Shown here: positions 17,696-25,882 of the stretch, one piece after another | How the letters are laid out: each line of letters opens with the position of its first letter | Position numbering within the stretch: the first letter of the stretch is position 1 | Assembly: GCF_003315795.1 (NCBI RefSeq) | Contig: NZ_QMEY01000032.1 | Coordinates: forward strand, 34,865 to 98,864 | DNA: 64,000 bases | DNA from: Spongiactinospora rosea | GTDB lineage: Bacteria > Actinomycetota > Actinomycetes > Streptosporangiales > Streptosporangiaceae | Direction of reading: 5' to 3' | The notes under the pieces: generated by a model | The model's input: the letters and a program-made list of their open reading frames with translations, nothing else | What the model was told of the DNA's origin: nothing | The model's database searches: none | Program-made: the position numbers and the translations under genes

Positions 17696-18754
17696 TCAGT
17701 GATCTCGTCGGGTGACCAGGCGGGCCAGGCTCTGAAGTTCGGCCGCGGCGCGGGCGGACGCGCCGGTCTGCGCCCAGTCCAGCTCCCGCGTGGCGGTGGC
17801 CAGCAGGCCGTCGGCCTCCGCCTGGCTCCACGCCCTGCCGCCGGCCTCCTCCACCAGCCGGGCGGCGCGGGCCAGCTCGGGGTCGGTCAGCGGGTGCGCG
17901 GATCGGTACAGGGCGGCCAGCTCCCGGCCCGCGGGGGTGTCGGAGGTCAGGGCGGCCACCACCGGCAGCGACTTCTTGCGGTTGCGCAGGTCGGAGTACA
18001 CCGGTTTGCCGGTGACGCCGGGATCGCCCCAGATGCCGAGCAGGTCGTCGACGTGCTGGAAGGCGAGGCCGAGGTGCCTGCCGAACGCGCCCAGGTGCTC
18101 GACCCGCTCGTCGGGGGCGCCGCCGTACAGTGCGCCGAGCGCGCACGCGCCGCCGAGCAGCGCCCCGGTCTTGGCCGTGGCCATGGCCTGGCACTCGGCC
18201 AGCGCGACGTCGTCGCGCCGCTCGAAGGACACGTCGGAGTACTGGCCGTCGATCAGCTCCAGGACGGCGGCGCCGAGGGCCCTGGCCGCCCGGCGCGCGG
18301 CCGGGCGGCCCGCCGCGGCCAGGACGTCGAAGGCCAGGGTCATCAGCGCGTCGCCGGCCAGGATCGCCGGGCCGCGGCCGAAGATCGTCCAGGCGGTGGC
18401 GCGATGGCGGCGGCTGGTGTCGCCGTCCATCACGTCGTCGTGCAGCAGCGAGAAGTTGTGGGTCAGCTCGACCGCGACCGCCGCGGGCACGGCGTCGGCC
18501 GCCTCCCCGCCGACCACCTCGGCGGACAGCAGGACCAGCGCGGGCCGGATCGCCTTGCCGCCCCCGGCTTCGTCGGCCTCGCCCGCCGGACGGCCCTGCT
18601 CGTCGGACCAGCCGAAGTGGTAGCCCACGATGCGCCGGACCGCCTCCGGCAGCGACTCGACGGCCTCGCGCAGGGCGGGGCCGATCAGGGCCCTCCCCCA
18701 GGCGAGCACGTCGGCGGCGGGCCGCGGGTGGATCTTCTCCTCGACTGCGGACAT
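17696..18754 (-). CDS. Polyprenyl diphosphate synthase, probable family 2B encapsulin cargo
   Basis: 352 residues. All-helical trans-prenyltransferase: GGGKAIRPALVLLSAE (~65-80), first Asp-rich motif LLHDDVMDGD, GDALMTLA, and second Asp-rich motif HVDDLLGIWGD. It condenses IPP with allylic diphosphates; chain length cannot be read reliably. The N-terminal VLAWGRALIGPALREAVESL and GYHFGW segments match the prenyl-synthase subgroup found beside family 2B encapsulins and regarded as their cargo. The N-terminus before the catalytic fold is short (~15 residues), so the usual disordered targeting segment is not obvious. It lies 28 nt downstream of the second shell gene and 21 nt before ispH. Confidence 0.9.
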   Translation of the reverse strand: MSAVEEKIHPRPAADVLAWGRALIGPALREAVESLPEAVRRIVGYHFGWSDEQGRPAGEADEAGGGKAIRPALVLLSAEVVGGEAADAVPAAVAVELTHNFSLLHDDVMDGDTSRRHRATAWTIFGRGPAILAGDALMTLAFDVLAAAGRPAARRAARALGAAVLELIDGQYSDVSFERRDDVALAECQAMATAKTGALLGGACALGALYGGAPDERVEHLGAFGRHLGLAFQHVDDLLGIWGDPGVTGKPVYSDLRNRKKSLPVVAALTSDTPAGRELAALYRSAHPLTDPELARAARLVEEAGGRAWSQAEADGLLATATRELDWAQTGASARAAAELQSLARLVTRRDH

Positions 18755-18782
18755 CTCTCGCCTTTCGGTCCTCGCCCGCGGA

Positions 18783-20171
18783 TCAGCGCGCGATCTCTAC
18801 GTTCTCCAGTACGCCGAGCGCGTCGGGGACCAGCACCGCCGCCGAGTAGTAGGCGCTCACCAGGTAGGAGGCCACCGCCTGCTCGGTGATCCCCATGAAC
18901 CGGACGGTGAGCCCCGGCTCGCGCTCGTCGGGCAGCCCCGTCTCGCGCAGGCCGACGACGCCCTCGTCCTTCTCCCCGGTGCGCATGACCAGGATGGACG
19001 TGGTGCCCTCGCGGCTGATCGGGATCTTGTCGGAGGGCAGCACCGGGACGCCGCGCCAGGTGGTGACCCGGGTGCCCTCGAAGTCGATCGACTCGGGGTA
19101 GACCCCGGCCCTGGTGCACTCGCGGCGGAACGCCGCGATGGCCCGCGGGTGGGCCAGGAAGAACCGGGACTTCCTGCGCCGGGCGAGCACCGCGTCCATG
19201 TCGGCGGGCGTGGGCGGGCCGGTACGGGTGTGCACCCGCTGCTTGAGGTCGGCGTTGTGCAGCAGCCCGAACTCCGGGTTGTTGAGCATCTCGTGCTCCT
19301 GCCGCTCACGCAGCGCCTCGACGGTCAGCCGGAGCTGCTGCTCCAGTTGGTCCATCGGGTCGTTGAACAGGTCGATCACCCGGGTGTGCGCCCGCAGCAG
19401 CGTCTGGGCCACGCTGAGCTGGTACTCGCGGGGGGCCAGCTCGTAGTCCACGAACGTGCCGGGCAGCGCCGCCTCGCCGCTGTGCCCCGCCGACAGCGCG
19501 ATGGCCGCCTCGCCGTGCTTGTCGGTCGCCCGGCCGGGCGCGGCCAGGTGGCGGGCCACGTGGTCGCGCAGCGACTCCGAACGCTCCTGCTCCGCCGCGA
19601 AGGCGGCGCGCGGCAGCACCAGCAGGATGACGCCGGTGACGGCCACGACGCCCTCGTCCCAGGTGGCGTCGGGGCTGGTCAGCGCGGCGTCGCCGAAGTG
19701 GTCGCCGTCGGCCAGGTGGCCGGTCTCGGCGGGCTCGCCGTACGGCCCGGCCACCGTGCGGCGCAACTTGCCGTGCGCGACCAGGTACAGGCCCTCGGCG
19801 GGATCGCCGGGCGCGGCGATCTCCGTGCCCGCCGCGTATTCGCGCTGCTCGAACCGGCCGGCCAGCGCGACGAGCGCGTCGTCGTCGGCCAGCCCGCGCA
19901 GCAGCGGCAGCTCGCGCAGCTCGGGCGCGACCACCTGGACGCGCCCCGCGGCCGAGATGAAACTGACCCGGCCGTCGCCGACCGTGTAGGTCAGCCGCCG
20001 GTTGACCCGGTAGGCGCCGCCCCTGGCCTCGACCCAGGGCAGCATCCGCAACAGCCAGCGCGGGGTGATGCTCTGGGACTGCGGCTCGGTCTTGGTGGTG
20101 GTGGCCAGGTTGCGCGCGGCGGCCGTGCCCAGGCTGAGCCGCGCGTCTTCCGGTCGTGCCTCGCGGACCAT
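18783..20171 (-). CDS. Family 2B encapsulin shell protein, second copy
   Basis: 462 residues. HK97-type shell protein with an inserted cyclic-nucleotide-binding domain (~95-205: FEQREYAAGTEIAAPGDPAE, GLYLVAHGKLRRTV, LADGDHFGD). Family 2 traits are the N-arm LSLGTAAARNLATTTKTEPQ, DYELAPREYQLSVAQTLLR, and the C-terminal FMGITEQAVASYLVSAYYSAAVLVPDALGV (given here in parts). It is clearly paralogous to the upstream shell gene but differs in the nucleotide-binding domain, as in two-component family 2B shells. Its ATG shares one base with the upstream stop (TGATG), so translation is coupled and both subunits are probably made in matched amounts. Confidence 0.93.
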   Translation of the reverse strand: MVREARPEDARLSLGTAAARNLATTTKTEPQSQSITPRWLLRMLPWVEARGGAYRVNRRLTYTVGDGRVSFISAAGRVQVVAPELRELPLLRGLADDDALVALAGRFEQREYAAGTEIAAPGDPAEGLYLVAHGKLRRTVAGPYGEPAETGHLADGDHFGDAALTSPDATWDEGVVAVTGVILLVLPRAAFAAEQERSESLRDHVARHLAAPGRATDKHGEAAIALSAGHSGEAALPGTFVDYELAPREYQLSVAQTLLRAHTRVIDLFNDPMDQLEQQLRLTVEALRERQEHEMLNNPEFGLLHNADLKQRVHTRTGPPTPADMDAVLARRRKSRFFLAHPRAIAAFRRECTRAGVYPESIDFEGTRVTTWRGVPVLPSDKIPISREGTTSILVMRTGEKDEGVVGLRETGLPDEREPGLTVRFMGITEQAVASYLVSAYYSAAVLVPDALGVLENVEIAR

Positions 20172-21592
20172 CAGTGGCCGATCTCGGCGTTGTCCAGGAC
20201 ACCGAGCGCGTCGGGCACCAGGACGGCGGCCGAGTAGTAAGCGCTGACCAGATAGGACATGACGGCCTGCTCGTTGATGCCCATGAACCGCACGGACAGG
20301 CTCGGCTGGTACTCGTCGGGGATGCCGGTCTGGTGCAGGCCGACGACGCCCTGGTTGTTCTCGCCGGTGCGCATCAGCAGGACGGACGTGGTGCGGGCCT
20401 TGCTGATCGGCAGCTTGTCACAGGGCAGCACCGGCACGCCGCGCCAGGCGGGGACCTTGTGCCCGGCGATGTCGACGCTGTCGGGGTAGACCCCGCGCTT
20501 GCTGCACTCGCGGCCGAACGCGGCGATGGCCTGCGGGTGGGCCAGGAAGACCGAGGGCTCCTTCCACACCAGCGCCAGCAGCTCGTCGAAGTCGTCCGGA
20601 GTGGGCGGGCCGGTGCGGGTGTGCACCCGCTGCTTGAGGTCGGCGTTGTGCAGCAGGCCGAAGTCGCGGTTGTTGATCATCTCGTGCTCCTGGCGCTCGC
20701 GCAGGGCCTCGATGGTCAGCCGGAGCTGCTGCTCGACCTGGTTCATCGGCTGGTTGAACAGATCGGCCACCCGGGTGTGCACCCGCAGCACGGTCTGCGC
20801 CACGCTGAGCTGGTACTCGCGCGGCTCAAGCTCGTAGTCCACGAACGTGCCGGGCAGGACCGGCTCGCCGTCGTGGCCGGACGACAGCTCGATGGCGGAC
20901 TCGCCGTAGGCGTCCTGGGCCTTGGTGGGGGCGGCCAGGTAGCGCGCGACGTGCTCGCGCAGCCCGTCGGAGGAGTCGATCAGCTCCTGCAGCGCCGCGC
21001 GCGGCAGCACGAGGACCGTTCCACCGGTGATCGCCTTGATCGAGTAGTCCCAGTCGCCTTCGGGCTCCACGATCTCGTGGTCGCCGAAGTAGTCGCCGTC
21101 GGCGAGCACGGCCAGCACGTTGTCCTCGCCGTACTGGCCTTCGCCGATCTTGTTGACCTTGCCGTGCGCGATGATGAACAGCTCCTGGGCCGGGGAGCCG
21201 CTGGTCACCAGGGTGTCGCCGACCTCGAAGGGCCGCTGCTCGAACCGGCCGGCGAGCGCGGTGAGCAACTCGGCGTCGTCGAACCCGCGCAACAGGCCCA
21301 GCTCGGTCAGCTCGGCCGGGATGACGCGGATGTCGGCGCCCGTGGAGGTGAAGCTGACCCGGCCGTCGCCGACCGCGTAGCTGAGGCGCCGGTTGACGCG
21401 GTATGTTCCACCGGACACCTGGACCCAGGGAAGCACGCGCAGGAGCCACCGTGAGGTGATGCCCTGCATCTGCGGTACGGTCTTGGTCGTGGTCGCCAGA
21501 TTACGTGCGGCGGCCGTACTCAGGCTCAGCTGCGACGACTCTTCGACGCCTGCGCCGTTCTCCACCGTCTCGGTCACGATGCGCACCACCAA
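20171..21592 (-). CDS. Family 2B encapsulin shell protein, first copy
   Basis: 473 residues if begun at TTG 21592; GTG 21589 or 21586 are better starts because GGAGA lies just upstream of them. Same layout as its neighbour: N-arm LSLSTAAARNLATTTKT, CNB insertion (~100-215: FEQRPFEVGDTLVTSGSPAQ, ELFIIAHGKVNKIG, LADGDYFGD), then the HK97 core (FVDYELEPREYQLSVAQTVL, LLHNADLKQRVHTRTG) and the C-terminal YYSAAVLVPDALGVLDN. These shells assemble into icosahedral compartments; two paralogous subunits typify isoprenoid-related systems. First gene of the operon; the promoter should be in the ~490 bp upstream. Confidence 0.93.
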   Translation of the reverse strand: MVVRIVTETVENGAGVEESSQLSLSTAAARNLATTTKTVPQMQGITSRWLLRVLPWVQVSGGTYRVNRRLSYAVGDGRVSFTSTGADIRVIPAELTELGLLRGFDDAELLTALAGRFEQRPFEVGDTLVTSGSPAQELFIIAHGKVNKIGEGQYGEDNVLAVLADGDYFGDHEIVEPEGDWDYSIKAITGGTVLVLPRAALQELIDSSDGLREHVARYLAAPTKAQDAYGESAIELSSGHDGEPVLPGTFVDYELEPREYQLSVAQTVLRVHTRVADLFNQPMNQVEQQLRLTIEALRERQEHEMINNRDFGLLHNADLKQRVHTRTGPPTPDDFDELLALVWKEPSVFLAHPQAIAAFGRECSKRGVYPDSVDIAGHKVPAWRGVPVLPCDKLPISKARTTSVLLMRTGENNQGVVGLHQTGIPDEYQPSLSVRFMGINEQAVMSYLVSAYYSAAVLVPDALGVLDNAEIGH

Positions 21593-22088
21593 TCTCCATC
21601 GGGGGGATGGACATAACGGAATTGGTCAGACAGGTTGACCGGACGGATCACTGCAAATAGGGCATATGAGTGCGGCGTCTGCCGCCCGGCCTGTCTGATG
21701 TGGGGAAACTCAGGACCACCGGACTACGCGCGCACACGCGCACGGCCCATGGCGAATCTATCGAGCTTTACCCTACCGAGGGTGTACAGGGCGAATCCTT
21801 TGCGGATTCGGCCGGGTTTTCGTGGACGCCCACCAGTATGCTTGTGCGCCATTCTGAAGTCAATGAGTCACTAACCGCAACGGGAATTACCACTTTTCCC
21901 GCTTAATTCCGGCTTCACCCGGAGTTGCCGTGTGGTCAATATTTTCCGACCTAGGGGATCAATCGGTCGTTAGTGGTATATAGTGACTTTTGTCGCATTC
22001 GCCCATTTTGTCGGCGTTACCGGGTGATCCTTCGCGATCGGATGAAGTGGGCGTTCAGCCGGACAGACGGGCACTACCCTGGCCCGCT
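21593..22088. other. Intergenic region upstream of the encapsulin operon
   Basis: About 500 bp, notably AT-richer than its surroundings, between the divergent first shell gene and a plus-strand membrane protein. It must hold promoters for both. No gene is supported; plus-strand open frames here lack recognisable features. Confidence 0.5.
21624..21640. promoter_or_regulatory. Inverted repeat upstream of encapsulin operon
   Basis: GGTCA-N7-TGACC, about 32 bp upstream of the first shell start, is a candidate operator near the likely promoter. The arms are short (5 bp), so chance is possible. Confidence 0.3.
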
Positions 22089-22760
22089 ATGACGTACGGC
22101 GCGCCTCATCACCGACCCCCTCAGCAGAACGCTCCACACCCCCACCACCAGCGGTGGCGTCCGCCCATGGGCCACCCGCCGGTCGTGATCGACGTGGCCG
22201 CGGGGGCGAGGCGCAAGGCCGTGATCGGTGGGTCGGTCTCCGGCGTCGTCGGGCTCATCGCCATCGTGTCGGTGTTCACCGGCCAGGTGCTCGGCGGGCA
22301 GGCGACCTACGTCACGGGGTTCATCATCGGCCTGGTGTTCCTGCTGATCGGGCTACTGCCAGTGATCGCCTGGCGGAAGCTCACCCGGCCGCGCAAGCTC
22401 GTCTTCGACATGGGCGGCGTGCGCTGGGACGACCCGCAGGGCAAGCCCTGGGCCGTCCCGTGGCACGATCTGTCCGCCGTCGTCATCTCACGGTCCAAGC
22501 AGCCAAGGGTCCAGCCCAGCGACTACGTCCTGCGCAAGATCATGGTCCGCCTGGACCTCCATCCCGCCGACCCCGCGTTCCGGGGCCGGCATCCGGAGAT
22601 GGAGCATCTGTGGGAGTTCCACAGGGTCAAGAACGGCTACCGGCTGCCGCTCGGGTCCTCTCCCGCCTACATCCCGATCATCGAGGGCGCCATGCGGGCC
22701 TTCGCCCCCGGGCTCTACCAGGGGATTCGCGACGAGGGGTTCGTCGGCGGGCTCGTGTAG
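22089..22760 (+). CDS. Two-span membrane protein of unknown function
   Basis: 223 residues from ATG 22089. A His/Pro-rich N-terminus (HHRPPQQNAPHPHHQ) precedes two membrane helices (~43-62 KAVIGGSVSGVVGLIAIVSV and ~70-92 TYVTGFIIGLVFLLIGLLPV), followed by a soluble PH-like segment (LVFDMGGVRWDDPQGKPWAV, WHDLSAVVISRSK). The layout resembles small actinobacterial membrane proteins with a bacterial PH-type domain. No function is assigned. It is divergent from the encapsulin operon and shares its upstream region. Confidence 0.7.
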   Translation: MTYGAPHHRPPQQNAPHPHHQRWRPPMGHPPVVIDVAAGARRKAVIGGSVSGVVGLIAIVSVFTGQVLGGQATYVTGFIIGLVFLLIGLLPVIAWRKLTRPRKLVFDMGGVRWDDPQGKPWAVPWHDLSAVVISRSKQPRVQPSDYVLRKIMVRLDLHPADPAFRGRHPEMEHLWEFHRVKNGYRLPLGSSPAYIPIIEGAMRAFAPGLYQGIRDEGFVGGLV

Positions 22761-22774
22761 GGGTCAGTGGGGGC

Positions 22775-22924
22775 TCACCTGCCGCGGCGGCGCCAGCGGT
22801 CCAGCAGGCCGCGGGCCTTCTGCCGATTGCGCGGGTCGTTGGCCATCCGCTTGGCCTTCTCCACGGCCTGCCGGCCCTGCGGGCTGCTGAGGTAGCGGCG
22901 GACCTTGTCTACCAGTGATGCCAT
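22775..22924 (-). CDS. Small basic conserved protein (49 aa)
   Basis: From ATG 22924 with GGAGG 6 nt upstream: starts MASLVDKVRRYLSS, continues GRQAVEKAKRMAND and ends LLDRWRRRGR. A lysine/arginine-rich amphipathic helical protein with strong actinobacterial codon bias. The gene is convergent with the membrane protein. I recall similar small proteins in actinomycetes without function. Confidence 0.75.
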   Translation of the reverse strand: MASLVDKVRRYLSSPQGRQAVEKAKRMANDPRNRQKARGLLDRWRRRGR

Positions 22925-23074
22925 GTTCGCCTCCTTGCGTTGTCCTCCCACTACCCTGCGTTCCGCCTTCGATGCGCCCCGGATGATCTGGCCCAGCTAT
23001 AGGCCGCGGGTTTGCCCTCTCGTGAGGTGAAATCGCCTATACATGAGCAAATAGCCGGATGTCAGGTTTCGGGG

Positions 23075-24148
23075 ATGAGTGCGGAGAACATGGCTGCCAA
23101 CGCGCCGCACGGCGAGCGATCCGTGCGCACGCGGATCATGGGGACGGTGCTGCCCCGACTCGGGTTGTTCCTGGTCGTGGCGCTGCCCGCCACCTACCTC
23201 GCGGTACGCGCGGCCCCCTCGCCGGGTGTGGCGCTGGCGACCGGGCTCGCGGTGCTGGGGGTCACGGTGCTGGTCGTGGCGGGGCTGGTCGTGCGGCGCG
23301 CGGCCGGGCGTACGGCCCGGCGGGTGGAACGGATGGGTACGGCGCTGCGCGAGGCCACCGCCGCCGACCTCGGCCGCAGGATGCCCGTGCCGCCCCGGCC
23401 CCGCGACGGCGACGAGGTGGACCGGCTGGCCGCGGCGGTGAACCGGACCCTGGACCGGCTGGAACGCGCTGTGGAGTACGAGCGGCGGTTCGCCTCGGAC
23501 GCGTCGCACGAGCTGCGCACACCGCTGACCGGGCTGCGCACGCGCATCGAGTTCGCGCTGGCCGACCGTGAAGAGACCGACCCCTGGCAGACGCTCAAGG
23601 ACGTACTGAAGGACGCCGACCGCATCCAGGCCATCGTGGAGGACCTGCACACCCTGTCCCTCCTGGACGCCGGGCACCGTCCCCGCAGGGAGCCCGTGGA
23701 CCTGTCCGCGCTGACCAGGGCGGTGCTGTCCGCCTCCCCCACGCGGGTGCCGGTGTCCACCGACATCGCGCTCGGCGTGGCCGTGCCGGGCGACCCGTTC
23801 CAGCTCAGGGCCCTGGTGACGAACCTGCTGACCAACGCCGAGCGGCACGCGAACAGCGCGGTGTCGATCACGGTGTCCGCCGGTGAGGGCACGGCCGTGC
23901 TGGTGGTGACCGACGACGGCGGCGGCATCGCCCCGGCGGACCGCGAGCGGGTCTTCAAGCGGTTCAGCCGCCTGGACACCGCCCGCAGCCGGGATCGGGG
24001 CGGCACCGGGCTGGGCCTGTCCATCGCCAGGGACATCGCCGCGGCCCACGACGGCCAGCTCCGCGTCGAGGACCCGGTGAACGGCCAGGGCGCGCGGCTG
24101 GTGCTGCGGCTGCCGCTGACGGCCGAGCGCGCATCCATCACTTCATGA
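23075..24148 (+). CDS. Sensor histidine kinase (orphan)
   Basis: About 357 residues from ATG 23075. Two N-terminal membrane helices (~28-45 and ~52-72) flank almost no extracellular loop; a HAMP-like linker follows (RRVERMGTALREATAADLGR). HisKA has the phosphorylated His in FASDASHELRTPLTGL; the HATPase has N box NLLTNAERHA, G1 DDGGGIAP and G2 GGTGLGLSIARDIAA. With so little outside the membrane it probably senses within the membrane or a partner protein. No response regulator gene is adjacent. Start 23012 is also in frame but less likely. Confidence 0.9.
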   Translation: MSAENMAANAPHGERSVRTRIMGTVLPRLGLFLVVALPATYLAVRAAPSPGVALATGLAVLGVTVLVVAGLVVRRAAGRTARRVERMGTALREATAADLGRRMPVPPRPRDGDEVDRLAAAVNRTLDRLERAVEYERRFASDASHELRTPLTGLRTRIEFALADREETDPWQTLKDVLKDADRIQAIVEDLHTLSLLDAGHRPRREPVDLSALTRAVLSASPTRVPVSTDIALGVAVPGDPFQLRALVTNLLTNAERHANSAVSITVSAGEGTAVLVVTDDGGGIAPADRERVFKRFSRLDTARSRDRGGTGLGLSIARDIAAAHDGQLRVEDPVNGQGARLVLRLPLTAERASITS

Positions 24149-24207
24149 ACACATTAAGCGCAAATACGCTCCTTTATCACCCTCAACAGCGGTAACATGA
24201 TCACGCT

Positions 24208-25878
24208 ATGTCATCGGGAGACCAGCACGACGCGCTCGGCAGCGGCTACCAACTGCTCGACAAGATCGGCGAAGGGGCCATGGGCGCGGTCTGGCGTGCC
24301 GTGGACCGGCGTACCGGTGAGCACGTCGCCGCCAAGCTGCTGCACGGCCGCCTCCTCGACGATCCGGACATCGTCGGGCGTTTCGTACAAGAGCGCAGCG
24401 TCCTGCTCCGGCTGCGCCACCATGGCATCGTCGCCATCCGCGACTTCGTGATCGAGGGGTCGCGCGTCGCGATCGTGATGGACCTCGTCGAGGGCGCCGA
24501 CCTCGGCCGCTATCTGCGCGAGCGCGGCACGCTGCCGCCCGCCGAGGCCGTCGGGATCGTCATCGAGCTGGCCGGGGCGCTGGCCGCCGCGCACGCGGCC
24601 GGGGTGGTCCACCGCGACGTCAAACCGGCGAACGTCCTGCTCGGCCGTTCCGTGATGCTGACCGACTTCGGCGTCGCGCGCATCCTCCAGGGCCCCGCGG
24701 CGGCGGCGACCGCCGTGGTGGGCACGCCGATCTACATGGCCCCCGAGGCGATCGAGGGGGCCAGCGCCGCCCCGGCCGCCGACGTGTACGCGCTCGGCAT
24801 GGTCCTCTACGAGCTGCTGGCCGGGCGGGCGCCGTTCGCGGGCGGCAACCACCTGAGCGCGCTGCACAGCGCGTTCAACATGACCCCCAGGCGGCTGCCG
24901 GGGATGGGCGACGAGATCTGGTCGATCATCCAGGACGCCACGGCCAAGGACCCCGCCCGGCGGCCCACGGTCCCGGTGCTGGCGGAGCGGCTGCGCGCGG
25001 TGCTGCCCGCCGTACAGGGGACGGGGGCGCTGCCCCGGGTGCATCGGGACGCGCCGCTCGCGCTCACGACCGTGCCGGTCGAGCGGGCCGCGCAGGCCGC
25101 GCCCACGCGGCGGCGACGCAAGCGCGTGATCGCCGCGGTCAGCAGCGTCGTGGCGGCCGGGGCGCTGACCCTGGTCGCGGTCCAGTTCGCGAACGCCGGG
25201 AGCGGCCCGGCCGATCCGCACCCCACGCCCGTGGCGGCCGGTCGTACGGTCGCGCCCACGCCGGAGGTCTCCCTGGCGCCTCCGCAGGTGGTGGAACTCA
25301 GCCCCACCGCCACGCCGGAGAAGACCGATAAGTCCGGCAAATCAGACAAGAAGCAGGACCCCTCCTCCGCCCGCCGCCCCGCCACCTCCGACTCCCACGT
25401 CACCGCCCCGCCCACCAAGCGCGCCGACAAGCCCTCCAAGGGCGAGACCTCCCCCAAGCCGACGAAAACGGCAAGCCCGTCTCCCGCGAAGCCATCCTTC
25501 ATCCAGGAGGGCCCCGTGCGCCGCGACGAGATGCGCTGCCGCGAGCCCTGGCTGGTGGTGGCCAAGGCCGGGATCGCGATGCGCCCGTGCATCCGGGTCA
25601 AGGACGGCATCATGGCCGTCATGGGTCAGGTACGCGGCTCCAAGGGCGTCACCGCCGACGCCCACGTCGAGCTGTGGCGGCCGGGCGTCGGCACGATGCT
25701 CGGGCCCTACATCTGCAACGGTATGCGCTTCACCTACGACGGCCAGATCAAGACCTGCGGCTGGTTCAAGGTGGACCCGCCGGACGGCGCGACCTACCAG
25801 GCCAGGCAGCGGTGGCGGCTGTCCGGCAAGGGCGGCGACTTCAACGGCGGCGCGCAGTCGGCCGGGCTGGAGTGGTAG
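24208..25878 (+). CDS. Membrane Ser/Thr protein kinase with extracytoplasmic C-terminal domain
   Basis: 556 residues. Kinase domain ~14-275: glycine loop KIGEGAMGAVW, Lys43 (AAKLL), catalytic HRDVKPANV (Asp137), DFG (153-155), and GTPIYMAPE in the activation segment. One membrane helix follows a basic stretch (RRRRKR; ~305-325, VSSVVAAGALTLVAV). A Pro/Thr/Lys-rich spacer (~330-435) leads to a ~120-residue outer domain with four Cys (MRCREPW, MRPCIRV, YICNGM, KTCGWF), likely disulphide-bonded and probably ligand-sensing. Not PASTA-type. It is 59 bp after the histidine kinase gene, so both may form one signalling unit. Confidence 0.92.
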   Translation: MSSGDQHDALGSGYQLLDKIGEGAMGAVWRAVDRRTGEHVAAKLLHGRLLDDPDIVGRFVQERSVLLRLRHHGIVAIRDFVIEGSRVAIVMDLVEGADLGRYLRERGTLPPAEAVGIVIELAGALAAAHAAGVVHRDVKPANVLLGRSVMLTDFGVARILQGPAAAATAVVGTPIYMAPEAIEGASAAPAADVYALGMVLYELLAGRAPFAGGNHLSALHSAFNMTPRRLPGMGDEIWSIIQDATAKDPARRPTVPVLAERLRAVLPAVQGTGALPRVHRDAPLALTTVPVERAAQAAPTRRRRKRVIAAVSSVVAAGALTLVAVQFANAGSGPADPHPTPVAAGRTVAPTPEVSLAPPQVVELSPTATPEKTDKSGKSDKKQDPSSARRPATSDSHVTAPPTKRADKPSKGETSPKPTKTASPSPAKPSFIQEGPVRRDEMRCREPWLVVAKAGIAMRPCIRVKDGIMAVMGQVRGSKGVTADAHVELWRPGVGTMLGPYICNGMRFTYDGQIKTCGWFKVDPPDGATYQARQRWRLSGKGGDFNGGAQSAGLEW

Positions 25879-25882
25879 TCGT

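Noticed and set aside
16130..18889. A 919-codon plus-strand frame
   Set aside because: Antisense to ispH and the prenyl synthase, both of which have full catalytic motifs.
21635..21906. Short plus-strand frames upstream of the encapsulin operon
   Set aside because: AT-richer promoter-like DNA, no RBS and no family features.
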